A stretch of 64,000 bases of DNA from Helicoverpa zea (lineage: Eukaryota > Arthropoda > Insecta > Lepidoptera > Noctuidae), in assembly GCF_022581195.2 (NCBI RefSeq), contig NC_061456.1, positions 3,660,501 through 3,724,500 of the forward strand, written 5' to 3'. This document shows positions 35,461-47,539 of the stretch, one piece after another. The notes under the pieces were generated by a model. That model saw only the letters and a program-made list of their open reading frames with translations, had not been told where the DNA came from and did not search any database. The position numbers were made by a program, and so were the translations under genes. Position 1 is the first letter of the stretch. Every line of letters starts with the position of its first letter.

Positions 35461-35600
35461 GGTAGGTATTGGATTGCCTGAGTAACTGGGTTGAAGAGGT
35501 CAGATAGGGCAGTCGCTCCTTGTAAAGCGCTGGTACTCAGCTACATCCGGTTAGACTGGAAGCCGACCCCAACATAGTTAGGAAAAGGCTCGGAGGATGA
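35461..35600 (+). repeat. SINE fragment (tail)
   Basis: Close to the last third of the 3932 SINE, from GTAACTGGGTTGA to GGCTCGGAGGATGAT. Confidence 0.75.
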
Positions 35601-35843
35601 TAAGGTGTATGGCTTATCAAAAAATGAAAAAAAAAATACAGAGAGGAAATATGAAGGGGAGTCCGATTTAAAACATAACATACTTATAATAGCAGCACGC
35701 GCTAGGATTTTTAAATAATCAGATTTTAATTTTCAGACGTTCATCAACGGGAATCAGCGGTCTCAACATTATCTTACTGGTTCACTGTAGGTACATAGTG
35801 CTCATGTATGCGGCCTAAAACCTTATTCAATTAAATAATATCT

Positions 35844-36540
35844 TGTATGTCTCTTCCAGACCACGGGACTAGAGAGTCCCGGATTTTTGGGAGGCGAACG
35901 TGGGGCCGAAGCCAACACTCTGAAGCCTGAGACAACTTTAATGAAATGGTGACACAAAACCGACGATTATCCCTGTATACACTATAGAAAAGTACCCAAG
36001 GACAAGCCCCGGTTCTGTGCTAAACTATTGCTAACTATGGATGAAAAGTACTTGGGCCATTGTAATGGGTTGCTAATGGACTAGGAATGGGGAAACTACG
36101 GGAACTATGGCACCCGCCGATAACAATGTAATAAATACACGTAAAAATAGCAGGTGGAGACTCGCCACCTCACTTACTGGGCCCCCGGGAATAAGTCGCT
36201 AAATCGCAACAAGGGGGCAACAGGGACATGAGCGGCTGAAGGGTGAGGATACCTCGGCGGACTTTAAACGCAGATCACGCGCTCCCTGTGGGTCCAGCAT
36301 CACCGGCCCACTCGCCACTTGCCACGAGGCACCTACCCTCCGAGCAGGGCTGCTAACCCTGCTCTAGCCACTCCACTCTGACCGGCAGATAAAAGGCAAG
36401 CCAGAGGCGGGAGACCTATCCTCCGACATGCTTCACTCCGGCCGGCCGGAGATGGGGGACAGTATACTCTCCCTGGAATACTCGATATATATAGTCCCGC
36501 GGGGTCGCAACTCCCCGTCATCCTTCCAGATGTCCTGCCA
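35844..36540 (+). mobile_element. Non-coding retroposon, copy 1
   Basis: About 700 bp, from TGTATGTCTCTTCCAGACC to TTCCAGATGTCCTGCCA. An inverted copy lies at 56126-56837, which has an 18-bp target duplication. Shared blocks include GGGAGGCGAACGTGGGGCCG and AGGGCTGCTAACCCTGCTC-type sequence. No protein-coding frame. Confidence 0.75.
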
Positions 36541-36728
36541 GATTGTTTATGCATAAATAGTTTTAAAAAAATACTTTGTATCTCTTAAATAAGTTTACAT
36601 TAGATAAGAATTTATTATTAAATTATTTTAAGCTGGTTATAGTTGTCATTTATACCAAGTTAGGCTACTAGGGAGCTCGTGGCAAAGGCAGTTAGAAACT
36701 AGAAAATCTGACAATCAATTTTACCGAG

Positions 36729-36838
36729 GGCTAAGGAGTCAGATAGGCAGTAGCTCCACGTAAAACACTGGTATTAAGCCACAGTTGGTTACTACTGGAA
36801 GCCGACCACAACTTAGTTTGGGAAAAAGGCTAGACAGT
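36729..36838 (+). repeat. Diverged SINE fragment (tail)
   Basis: Recognisable AGTCAGATAGGCAGT and CTGGAAGCCGACC blocks, with many substitutions. Confidence 0.5.
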
Positions 36839-37145
36839 AAGCAAAGCCTGATCGGGTTGGGTGGACACGGTAATGAAACAATGTTTCTTTGTGCCCATAA
36901 GCAGGCCAAGCACGCTTAGGCTCGAGTCCGCTGGCAGCCGCGGGTGGAAACATCAACAAGACGCACAAGCGCGACATTTTCAAGCTTTTTAAGCGGTATT
37001 GGCCTTTTACGTATGTAGTGAAAGTTGACAATTATTTCACACTGAAAGTGCTCGCCGCGTCGCTACCAGCCGCTGCCATGCTGGTGTGACTCGAGCCTTT
37101 CGTGCCGCCCGCAAGCGGTTGTATCATAATGAGTTTATATAGTCT

Positions 37146-37488
37146 AGTCTAGACTGCCTCGTTGATCTAGTGGTCGCAAGCGCGGCTGCTGTGCTCGAGG
37201 TCTCGGGTTCGATTCCCGGGTCGGGCCACAAAGCAGCCCGTAGTTTTTAAGTTGGTGATTGATTCACCCGTGCATCGGAGAGCACGTAAATATCGGTCCT
37301 ACGCCTGATCTCTTTCCGGTCGTGTCGGGTCGGTCCTATCGGGCTATGAGAGTGAAGTAATAGGGAATGCACCTGTGTCTGCGCAAATGCTTATGCACTA
37401 TAATATGTCCTGCGCAGCAGGCTGATCTCCTTAAAATGAGAATAGCCGCCGTGGCCGAAATCGGCCGTGGATTGTGCCATTATTATAG
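37146..37488 (+). repeat. Second tRNA-derived SINE family, copy 2
   Basis: Head GCCTCGTTGATCTAGTGGTC (A-box-like) and a B box GGTTCGATTCCC near 37208, then a body that matches 31491-31795. It is the more complete copy. Confidence 0.8.
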
Positions 37489-37885
37489 TCTAGTGCGAAA
37501 CAAGTTTGCTACCACGCATGTGGGACCTTAAAAACTAGCTACAGACTACGCTATTCTATTTTGATTGAAAGGAAGGGCTTGTTGCTGCAATAATATACAT
37601 TGATATAGATAGAGTTCAGTTTATCATTGTATATTTTAGCCTGAAACGCTCCTTAAAAATGCATAGTATACCTACTAGGTAGGACTAGGACGAACAAAAA
37701 TTAAAAATAAACAGAAAATCCAGTTGACATTATTATGACATATCCAGATCACATTTTTGCTATGTCTTTTTACGTGTTTACATAATATTTTATATATTTT
37801 TTTAATGATTTTTTTATTAGCAAATTGTAACATGATCAGATGATACGAACTGGAATGAACATTTTCGGTCCAAAAAATTATCCAG

Positions 37886-38323
37886 GTAAACAGTAGATCG
37901 GTATTTAAGTTAAGTTTCAGTCAGATATGTACCTGGACTTCAAGGATACTCTAACTGCGAACGAGTGCTACTTATCTGGTTCGTCTGCTTGCCGCAGTCC
38001 ATTTGGTATCTGGTCACGCTTTCATGCCAAAAATTCAAGTCCTTAGAGATAAAAATGGGGTACTTTTTATATAGGTGAGTAAGTACTTGTTGGTATACTG
38101 GCGATAAAAGCGTATTTTACATGATAGCTAACGTTCTGGATAGTTACATTTCTTGATTAAATATCATATCGACCTCTCATATGCGGTCCTTATTGTGAAA
38201 GTAACGGTCGATCAATCATAAGATTGTAAAACGTTTGGTATGATCGGATGTTAGGTATAATGGAGACAGTTCATCTTTTAAACTCCTTCGCTTATTCACC
38301 ACCATAATATTTTTGTTTTCCAG
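37886..38323 (+). promoter_or_regulatory. Predicted 5'-UTR intron of MCR copy 3
   Basis: CCAG|GTAAAC donor and TTTTGTTTTCCAG acceptor ending 17 nt before the ATG. About 180 bp upstream of the donor resembles the region ahead of copy 1 (shared CATTATTATGACA, GATACGAACT and GGTATTTAAG), so promoter and gene were duplicated together. Confidence 0.5.
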
Positions 38324-38340
38324 AAACTCAGTGAGCCATC

Positions 38341-39033
38341 ATGTGTCGGACCGTGCACGGTGTTCTACAAACCGTAATATGTGGCGTTCAAATGTTAGTG
38401 AGGGTCGTCATGACCATGATCCTCATGATAGAAAACGTTATAAGAATGGTCCTCCAAACATTATACAACTTCATATCGTTCCTGCTTCAAATGATATCTT
38501 TGATACCTATCTGTGTAGTGTTCATGATCACAGCCAGACTTAAATGTTTTATGTGCGGTGGCGGAGGCCCTTGCCCAGTAGCCAGAGGAGGAATATGCGA
38601 CGCCATAATGTCTTGCATAGCTATCCTTATCATTTTTTTCATATTCAGAAGTACTGGAGTTCTTGATAAAATATTTTACAATCTTGGCTATGCGAAAGCT
38701 AAACCCACTGCCCATACGAGGTTTATACCCACTCCCGGTGAGATCACTGAGTGTTCAAGAAACGATACTGACTCTACGAGTACTTCGCAACCACTGCTTG
38801 CTCTGATCGATAGAATAGATAAATATGGAAATATGTATAATAAAGATGGCGAATTAATAGACAAACAAGGAAACAAACTTGATAAAATATTTAAGTTACC
38901 TTTTGGAGGCGGATTGTTCTTCCCTCGAGTAGGGGCCATTGTTAATGAGACTACGATGGACACTACATTTCCATATACCACGGATGAAACCTTAAATAAT
39001 CAGTGGACTACAATTCTTTATTACTTGGAATAG
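38341..39033 (+). CDS. MCR family copy 3, Cys-rich membrane-type protein
   Basis: 230 residues, start MCRTVHGVLQ. Same plan as copy 1: hydrophobic N-terminal third, RLKCFMCGGGGPCPVARGG, a further membrane-like segment (IAILIIFFIFRSTG), then a tail with YGNMYNKDGELIDKQGNKLD and end QWTTILYYLE. The N-terminal 60 residues are closest to copy 1, so these two are the most recent duplicates in the cluster. The tail repeats a D/K-Y-GN...KDGELID-K-GN pattern of unknown meaning. Function unknown. Confidence 0.85.
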   Translation: MCRTVHGVLQTVICGVQMLVRVVMTMILMIENVIRMVLQTLYNFISFLLQMISLIPICVVFMITARLKCFMCGGGGPCPVARGGICDAIMSCIAILIIFFIFRSTGVLDKIFYNLGYAKAKPTAHTRFIPTPGEITECSRNDTDSTSTSQPLLALIDRIDKYGNMYNKDGELIDKQGNKLDKIFKLPFGGGLFFPRVGAIVNETTMDTTFPYTTDETLNNQWTTILYYLE

Positions 39034-39531
39034 AATTAAATTTATTCCGCACGAGTTTTTTTGTATTTCATTAGACAATAAATCAAAATAACATATCAAC
39101 TACCTGCTTCTCCCAGGAAAATTATTTTATATCAAAATTTGTCGGTTTTCAATTCCTCGGTACTGTTTAGTATTATAAGTAGGTATATGAACTATCTAAA
39201 TATTTGAATAATATTATTTTCGCCGGGTGTTAACTTTATATTTCAAGAGAGCTATGATTTTAATTTAGATACTATTCTGGTCAACTGCTAACTCGGTGGG
39301 TTTTATACCTCTATAGATTTATGCTAGTCTATACCATGAAATCAATAACAAATAAAATAATGTCAGAAATATCAGTTTATACAAAAAAGTGTTCTCACAA
39401 TTTTTTATAAAAATCTGAAAAATCTAAAAATATAATAAAACTGCAGTAAAGTATGATGTATTTCTAAAATGTACGAAAAACTATCAACATAATATCTTTA
39501 AGTTTATACACAAGAATTTCCATTCAAAATT

Positions 39532-40245
39532 ATGTGCTATGCATTATTATTTGCACCAATACTTTCTATTTTGCATGCGATCATTCGCATTATTATGACT
39601 ATTCTTTTTGCTTTACAAGACTTGTTACGCTTGCTGATAAATGAACTACAAAACTGGATATCAGTGATTTTCCGCGCTCTCGCAATACTTCCAATGAGTT
39701 TGATGTCTTGCTGCACAAAGTGTAGTGTTTGTTCCGAGTCCTGCTCACCTAGCCTTTACGCGTACAGCTGCGGCTTCATATTGTTCCTAACAATTACCAT
39801 AGCCATCTTACTTATTTATATATACACCACCTGGATAGAGGATCTGCTAGCAAGATTTAAAATGCAATTGCCATTTAGTTTTGGAAAAACTAGGTATGCG
39901 CAATTAGCAGCAGGAATCAAGAAGAATATATCAAAACTAGTGAAACACAAAGCTGGTAATAAAACGATAGAAAATTCGCAAAACATGAGATATGTGGATC
40001 ATAATAACAATCAAGTAACTGTAAAAGTGGTAGATAAAGCCACTGCAGAGGTGAGACGAGACATAAGAATGAGTTCAGATTATTCTTACATTGAACACGT
40101 TAAAGAAAGCTATCGACCAAGATCAGTTGAAAACTATAATTCTATATTAGAAACGACTCTGGAAGATCAAGTCGATGATTCGAATTACATCGACGATCCA
40201 AAGGATAGAAGTGAATTAAAACTCTTCAAAGATTTTTTTAGCTAG
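39532..40245 (+). CDS. MCR family copy 4, diverged
   Basis: 237 residues, start MCYALLFAPI. It keeps the hydrophobic N-terminal region and a Cys cluster (SCCTKCSVCSESC) in the place of the KLKCxxCGG loop, then a membrane segment (FILFLTITIAILLIYIYTTW). Its tail is unrelated in sequence: hydrophilic, with RYVDHNNNQVTVKVVDKATA and an acidic end. It starts only 0.5 kb after copy 3 and on the same strand. Family membership rests on position, MC start, layout and Cys clustering, so it is less certain than copies 1-3. Confidence 0.7.
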   Translation: MCYALLFAPILSILHAIIRIIMTILFALQDLLRLLINELQNWISVIFRALAILPMSLMSCCTKCSVCSESCSPSLYAYSCGFILFLTITIAILLIYIYTTWIEDLLARFKMQLPFSFGKTRYAQLAAGIKKNISKLVKHKAGNKTIENSQNMRYVDHNNNQVTVKVVDKATAEVRRDIRMSSDYSYIEHVKESYRPRSVENYNSILETTLEDQVDDSNYIDDPKDRSELKLFKDFFS

Positions 40246-40688
40246 AAAGATTGAAATTGATTTTTTTTTTTACTTTTTGTAGTTTCACACCTTTTGGTTG
40301 TTATATTGTTTTATTATAAGGTATTGAGTTGATATTATATTTAAGGAGAACACAAATAAAAAAAGTTATAAAATGGTATGTTTTTAGTTTTTATTGATCT
40401 GTAGCGTAAATTTTTCGAATGAATAACTTCTAAATAAGCATTAATTGGGTACCTACTTTCTGATGGCCCTCCTTAGCAGATGATTTTTGAAGCAGAGAAA
40501 TAGAACATAGGGTACTGATAGATGGCAAGAGTGCAACGCAATCGTCCTGCAAAAACTCGGTCAGAAAATTCTTGTCGGAAAGTTCTACCAAAAATCTACC
40601 CGATTATCTGTCCTGAAGAATGAACTCCGAATGTGATACAGCTTGAATGAAACAGGGTTAGGGTCTGTCTAGAAGTTTGACACGGGGC

Positions 40689-40970
40689 TCAGAAGAAAAG
40701 TCGTAACTTGCATATTTGTGAAGTTAAATCGCTACACAAATACGATGCAGAAATCGAGAATGGATGCGTTTTTACAAGATACCTACAGCAATCTGATACG
40801 ACATGGTCGAAATGCGATTCCAGGGAACAGGATAGAAAATTCCCTATAGAACCTACTTCCAAATAACTATTGACATTGTAACTGGCCAAAGCGAAAATAA
40901 ATCCGTATATGACACATGTGACAAGAAATTCTCTCATCCATTCGGCACATTTTTCAGAATGAGATGACAT
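40689..40970 (-). CDS. Possible small membrane protein, unsupported
   Basis: 93-residue minus-strand frame, with a membrane-like stretch LVTCVIYGFIFALASYNVN. No homology recognised. A weak donor-like site (GAAGTAG|GTTCTA) follows residue 40, so it could be the first exon of something else. Listed only because it lies in an otherwise empty 1.2-kb gap. Confidence 0.15.
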   Translation of the reverse strand: MSSHSEKCAEWMREFLVTCVIYGFIFALASYNVNSYLEVGSIGNFLSCSLESHFDHVVSDCCRYLVKTHPFSISASYLCSDLTSQICKLRLFF

Positions 40971-41427
40971 ACGTGAAGACGAATTTTACTGTTATTTATT
41001 CTAAATCGTGTTGTTATGTGATATATCAAGGTTAACAGTGGTTCCTTTACTTTGGAAGGAGTCATAGGTGGTATTACAAATTTTAAAATGCGTGTCAAAA
41101 GATAAATACACCTTGGGTTTTACTCTCCAATACTTGAGTGTGACTGTGAATAAGGTATGCGTTGTTATGTAAAAGTAATAGCAAAGACTGTGCAGACCGT
41201 GGCTTCATCTTTGATCGGTCAGCCAGTGCGGCTGTTACTTAGCCACCGTCCGCTTGTAATTATAGTATAATTAAATAGCTCATTTTATGTTGCAGATAAT
41301 GAATATTTCAAAATTTCAGTAAATTATTTGGTGTATTAATGGAAATCGGTGTAGTATTAACCCTGCACTTTTTACTGTTTTATTACTTGGATGTGTAATT
41401 TTATCTGTAAATGTACAGTGACACACA

Positions 41428-44400
41428 ATGAAGCGACTCAGTTTACACTCTGCAAGTTGTTCTTGTACTAGTTGTGTGTACCGAAGCAGATCCAAGCAGC
41501 CCTCTGTTCAACAACTATTAGCAGATGGATCCAAAATTGATAAACTTTATTATGGTAAATATTTACCTTTACGAGAGAGGAAATTGTTAGAAAAATTAAT
41601 TAGAACGCGGGCTGTTTATGACGATGTTCGAAATCAGTTAATTTCAAGTGGAAGTAGTGATCGGAGAAGATCCGTACAGAAATTAAAAAGACGAGAAGAT
41701 GATAGCACTGAAAAGAGTAGTGCAGTACTAAAAATGGTGGATCTTGTTGATAGAGGCCATATTGGAACATCGAATACAAGTAAATTAAATAGTTGCTGTA
41801 GCTGCTGTTCATGCAAGTCATTGAGAAAGATAAAAAAACAAATGGAAAAGCACCCTCGAGTCTACAGACACAATGTTCCATATGAAGCTATCGCTAGATA
41901 TACTGTTGAGGCTGAAAAGAAAGGAAGAAGACATCGGCAGAGGCTAAGTGCAAAAATAAGTTCTAAAATCAGAGCAGTGCATTTTAAAATGAAAAGTATT
42001 AGATCAGAGCCTTGCACGTGCACATTGTCACTAAATAGCTTATTAACACGTCCATCTAAACATTTTATGAATAAAATTCGCGCCAAAGAGTTGGCTGCTA
42101 AAGAAGCCGAAACTCAGAAAACAGTAAACGTTGAACGTAAATCATTGAAAAAGAAATTATGTTCCTGTCCCTGTAAAATTGCAAAGCTCCCTATGAAGTC
42201 AATACGAAAATTCAGAAATATTGGGGCCAGTACGAAAAAAGAAACTGGTACAGATATAAAACCATCACGTTTTAAAATAAGAAAAGATTCTTTGACATTA
42301 TTTAAAGAAAAAATGTTCAAAAAACTTGCAGCTAAAGACTGGGAGTGTGAATCAGGAATCTGTGTGGTAGACGAGTGTATACCTGAACAATGTCTCAAAA
42401 AGAAAACAAAAGGCATTGGAGCTAGAAGAAGTGCCTACAGTCGACATTCTGGTTCTGGTAGAGAACGCCAATCTCGTGTTTCAATCAGTACACGCTCTAA
42501 AAGAGTGAAAGTAATAGGGTCTCGAGTACAAACTAAACATAGATCTTCAAACAAATCCGAGTCTTCAATGACAAACATTTTTAAACCAAAATCTTTGACT
42601 AAAGTTACATCCATAACAGCAGAATTGCAAGCAAAGAGAATTCAATTTCCTAAACCACGTGGTATATTGAAGCAAACCACGATTCAAGAAAGAACTCATA
42701 AAATATATCCTCCTAAACGAACAGATTTTTATGTACATCGTAATAAGAAGCAAGGTTTACCCGCATCCAAATTGAACAAGTTAGCTACTAAATCTTCGTC
42801 CTCAATGACAACAATCCTCAGAAGACGAACCCTGTACTCCGTTTCAAAATCGGAAATAAAACTAAAACCACCTTCACCAAAACTGCGGCCAATGACACCT
42901 GTTCCTAAAGTTTCAAAGGCTAAAGTTGCAAAACCAAAATTATTATTGGAAGAAAAGGCAATGAAAAAAAGTCATGATAAAGATAAAGAGCAAATAACGT
43001 CTAAATCTACATTGGGACACGCTCTTTGTGAGTGCCAACCGTCTACTAAATCGTTTTCAACAATGACAACTATTTCTAAATTGAAGGTCTTATCGACAGA
43101 TGGGGAATTAAAAGAAAAAGGTTTAAATAAAACAGGTCGTCACAGGCAGCGTAAAGACAACAATTGGTATACTCGTGAAAAGAAACCAGTCAAATATCCA
43201 CGAAATTCATCATCAAAATCTTTGTTTTCAATAACTTTATCAAAACCTAAACTTCAGATGAAAGATACTATAAAATCCCCAAAACGTCTCAAACAGGGAA
43301 AAAATGTTATATTGATTCGTCACAAACCAAGACAAAAGAATCTTGCAAATAATGAAACCAAAGGACCTGAATCTGGAAAAAAACCAGCTAAATCAAGTTC
43401 ATCACAAAATTTTGCAATAGAGCTTTCTAAAACACGAAAGCCACTATTACCGATCCTATCGCAGCACAAAAAAAGCGGTTCATCTAAAAGCAGCCAAGAC
43501 AGTAAAATGTCTTATTTGCATGAATCGATTAGCCAGGCATTTAAACCTCATCTCGGATCAGTTTTGCCATTTCCAAGAGAATGTGAACCATCAATGTGTA
43601 TACCTTATGAATGTGACCCTGAAAACTGTGCCCGAATATTACTGTCCCAATCCAAACCTCAAAGAAGATCAGTAACGTCAAGCACGGATCATTTAAAACT
43701 TAAATCAGTAGGCAGTACCGCGTTTTCTCAGAAAACGAGCCCTAAATCAAAATATATAGTATCGAAGAGTACTGAGACTTTTACAGGAAAAGTTAAAGGC
43801 GTTTCAAAACATCCGCCTCCTCAATCAGTTGAAAGAAATGTACGCGCAGAAAACTCCCATCCGCAAAGACAAGCTGTAAGAATTTCATCAAATTTCAGTT
43901 TTGATATTGAATTTTATAAAGACAAATCTCCCAGTTGGAAAGCTGATGGAACACAAGTTCTTTTACCTAAATCCCGAAAGAAAAATAAGCACACAGATTA
44001 TCGTAGAAAATACAGAGAACGAGGCCATGGAACGAGTGACTCTCATTCCCGACATAACACATCATCTCAATCAAGGTCATCGCAATCTTTGAAAAAAATA
44101 CAAGTTGGTCATAGATTAAAGCGGTGTTTTTGTACTTTAAGACTTTCACAAACGAAAACACCAAAATTTAACTTAGTTTCTAGAAAGACTATGGCATCAT
44201 TTCGCATTAGAGGCTCAGATAACACGCCTGGTAAAAAACAAACTCAAACTATATCATCAGGAATTAAATATCGTTTGACACCTGCTACATCGCATCGGTC
44301 GCTCCTACCGTACGAGTGTGAGCCTTACTTCTGTACACCCGGTGAATGCAATCCGTACGACTGTGCAGAAAGAATAAAAGAGCGTAACCGAAAAGAAGCT

Positions 44401-47400
44401 CTTCGTTTTTCTAAAGACACTAACACCATGGTTGCTAAAAAAAAATCTATTTCAACATTTGCATCCCAACCTTCAACTAAATCGTTTTCAAAAGGAATTC
44501 CGTACAAAATAAACAAACCCAAAAAAATTAAGTCGAGATATTCCTATTCATCAAAAGAGGAATCTAAAGTCTCATCTGGGAAAATAGCCAAGCAAGGGGT
44601 GCGTATCGGGTCAAGTTTTACTTTTGATATTGAGTTATCAAAAAGAAAAGATATTCAACCTAATTTACATGAGCAAGAGAGCGTCAAAGGGATGAAAAAA
44701 GAAAAAAAGCCTCTGCAACACAAAGGAATATACATTCGTCACGAGAAGTCAGGAAAAAATAAGCCTGTAAAAACTAAGCAAACCTACACTGAACCCTTTT
44801 TACGGAAATGTTTTTGCACTCTCGGATTACTCAAAAAAAGCAAGAAGAAAGAAGAAACTGCACGATTGCACAATGAATACGTGTACGTGCATAAAACTTT
44901 TACAACAAACAGAGCAGATATTCGCTATAATTACGAGAGATCAAAGATTCTGCCTTTCGAATACAAGTTTACTCCTGCTGAACGTGATATTAACTTTCAA
45001 AATAAATGTTCAAACACGGCTAATCTAGCAACTCAGCCAACGTTAAGGAATGTGACACAAACAATGAATTCCTCAAAAACTCAGTATACGCCGTCGAAAG
45101 CTCGTAACAAAATGAATATTGTATCAAGCCAATCAAAACAAAAAGCCTTGCGAGTTGGATCCACTTATAGCTTTAGTATTGACTCGTTAAAGGAAAAATC
45201 ACCTCAAAACAGCAAAAATAGGAAAAAAGCTACTAAAGACAAAAATCAGGCCTATGATGATAAAAGAATCAGACTAGAGACTATAGGATCTGAAGAGTTT
45301 GCGCAAATCCAACATGTAGCAACAGATATAGAACAAAAACCGAAGAAAAAGGGAAATAGCTTAGCAACTGCTATAAAAAAATGCTTTTGTGCATTCAAGT
45401 TTCCTAGTAATAGCAGTGCAAAACAGCAAAATAAAAATAACTTAAGCTATGGTCACACAAAGACCTCGCATCCTTTGTCAAATCCTCTAATTGAATTCAA
45501 AGGTACAAGAAAAAATTGCCAATTACCTAATCCACACATATATGAGCCCCTACATTATTTGAAAGGTGATGAGTTGGCACGTCATTTCTGCGTTCCCAAA
45601 ATGTTTGATTCTTACAATTGCTACGAAGAAGAACTTAAACGGCCCGAGATAAAACGATCTTGTGATCGCTACGTCAATGGTGAAAAACAAAGAAAATCCT
45701 TTATGAGAACTACTAACTCGTTCAATGGTAGTTCGAAGTCTAAAAGTAATCAATCCAGACTATTACAACGAACCTCTACAAAAGAAAAGAAAATGAGAGA
45801 CCCACAAAAAGACACGGGGCCTAGCTGTTTCCTCTCGCCGTCACGTGATGCTTGTTTTGTCCGATCTATACACAACATAGGAAATAGCATTCGAGCGGAT
45901 AAGCATAAGTCTGTAAGTAAAACGTCCACAGCAAACAAAATGAAGAGCACTAATGATAAACAAATAGCTTTAAGAAATAGCTTTATACAATCAGAAAAAG
46001 TGAGGAAAGAAGGCAAAGCATCAAACATAGGTTACTTACTTAAGAGGTGTTTTTGTACTCTTGGTCTTCAAAAGAAAAATGCTACTGCGAAGACGCAATT
46101 GCTGAAATTTGATATTCAGAAAAATCTGCCCTTAACAAGTCAATTTGTTCATATATTACCATCAAACGAAAATAGTAATGTAAAGAATGTTACAAAAATA
46201 AACTGCCCCGCTCTTGATGAAAGATACGGAGGAATACCCTTAGAATTTAAATTACCAAATGATCCTTTAAAAGATTATATTTTTGGGCATCAAAATGGTA
46301 AAAAGAATATGTTTAAAAACAGTACTTCATTTGAAAAACGTTTGAAATCTGGTGTTAATTTAAATTTTAATGAATATCAAGTTGGATATTTCATTAATAC
46401 GCGAAAGCTGAGTCCGTTTTATCAGTCATTTTATGCGTTAAATTTAAACGTACCTAATAACATACCGAAGAGAGGATATGTTCTGGAGGACAACGAATGC
46501 GAACCTGGATTTTGTATACCATACCAATGTGATCCCGTTGAATGTTTAAAGAGAATTAATAGTCGTCTAAAAACATCTAAGCTATCTGGAACTAATCGTC
46601 AAGAATCCAAGTCAGTTGAATTTAATGGAAAATATAAAGAATTGAAAAACAAAATAGCCACACCACGTAGAAGGAAGTCTCACTTCGGTAAATATCAAGG
46701 AAGTCCTACAATTATAGGATCAAATGTTAGTGTTAATATGGGAGTTTACAAATATACTAACCCACAATTAAGTAACAAACAAATGTTAGGAACATCTTTA
46801 CATCCAATTACGGAAAAAAATAAGCAATATTCTCGCCACGGTATTCGTATGAGATCAGATGCCCGAGTTGCAATGTCATTGTATAAACAAAAGAAACAAA
46901 GAAATGACGGTGCCACGTCATCCTCAAGACCGAAACATTGTAGAGCCATAGCTTCTCAATGTACTCAAAGGCAACTTAAACACTCCGAGGCACAAATCAG
47001 TTATCAAGGTATAAGTAAAGGTACAGGAATATCCCATTTTTTATCAAGATGTTTTTGCACGTCCAAATTGAAAAATGAAAGTCAAAGAATACCTGAAAAA
47101 AGAAAAAAGGGTGGCAAAGACAAAACCAAAAATACTCCAGAGAATAAAGAGACAAAACCGAAGAAGCTTAAAAAGCACAAAAAAACTGCCTTGTCTGAGA
47201 ACTCCCAGACAGGTCAACAAAAATATAAAAAGCTATGTAAAGGATTCGAATGCGGAGGGATATCGATTAATAAACCATGTCGTCATAGTATTGGTCCATT
47301 ATATCCAAAATTTAAATCTACGGCAAGTCTGAGGTCAAGAAAAAATATTAAATCCAGGTCTTTTCAGTCTAAGGGTAAAGATTGGTCATCTCCGTCTAAC

Positions 47401-47539
47401 TGCTGCGTTCAAAAGCAACTCCATTATGGAGACAATTCATTAAGACAGTCTCGTAATGTGACGTTTGGCTCAAACATACATTTTGGTATGGAATTCTACA
47501 AAGATCGATCTCAGGGTAAAGGAGACCAAGTGAAATACG
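41428..47539 (+). CDS. Gene B exon 1
   Basis: 2,037 codons plus one base in a single exon. Cys-Pro motifs near residues 306, 718, 963, 1690 (for example ECEPSMCIPYECDPENC) and a decayed one near 1386. CFC motifs near 898, 1126, 1317, 1539 and 1873. The IGS/FYK motif occurs between them (for example RISSNFSFDIEFYKDKS and TFGSNIHFGMEFYKDRSQ). The order Cys-Pro, IGS/FYK, CFC recurs, so the exon grew by internal duplication of a unit of about 200-350 residues. Read-through past the donor (47540) would hit a stop at 47598. Confidence 0.8.

Noticed and set aside
36333..36554. 73-aa minus-strand frame rich in Gly/Pro
   Set aside because: Inside the non-coding retroposon copy. The inverted copy at 56073-56354 gives a different, interrupted frame.
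37146..37230. Free-standing tRNA gene
   Set aside because: A/B boxes are present but no cloverleaf acceptor pairing is evident, and the sequence continues into a SINE body shared with 31491. Called as SINE.
41600..46949. About ten minus-strand frames of 60-100 aa inside gene B exon 1
   Set aside because: Antisense shadows of a long AT-rich basic ORF. Phe/Leu/Ser-rich as expected from reverse-complemented Lys codons.
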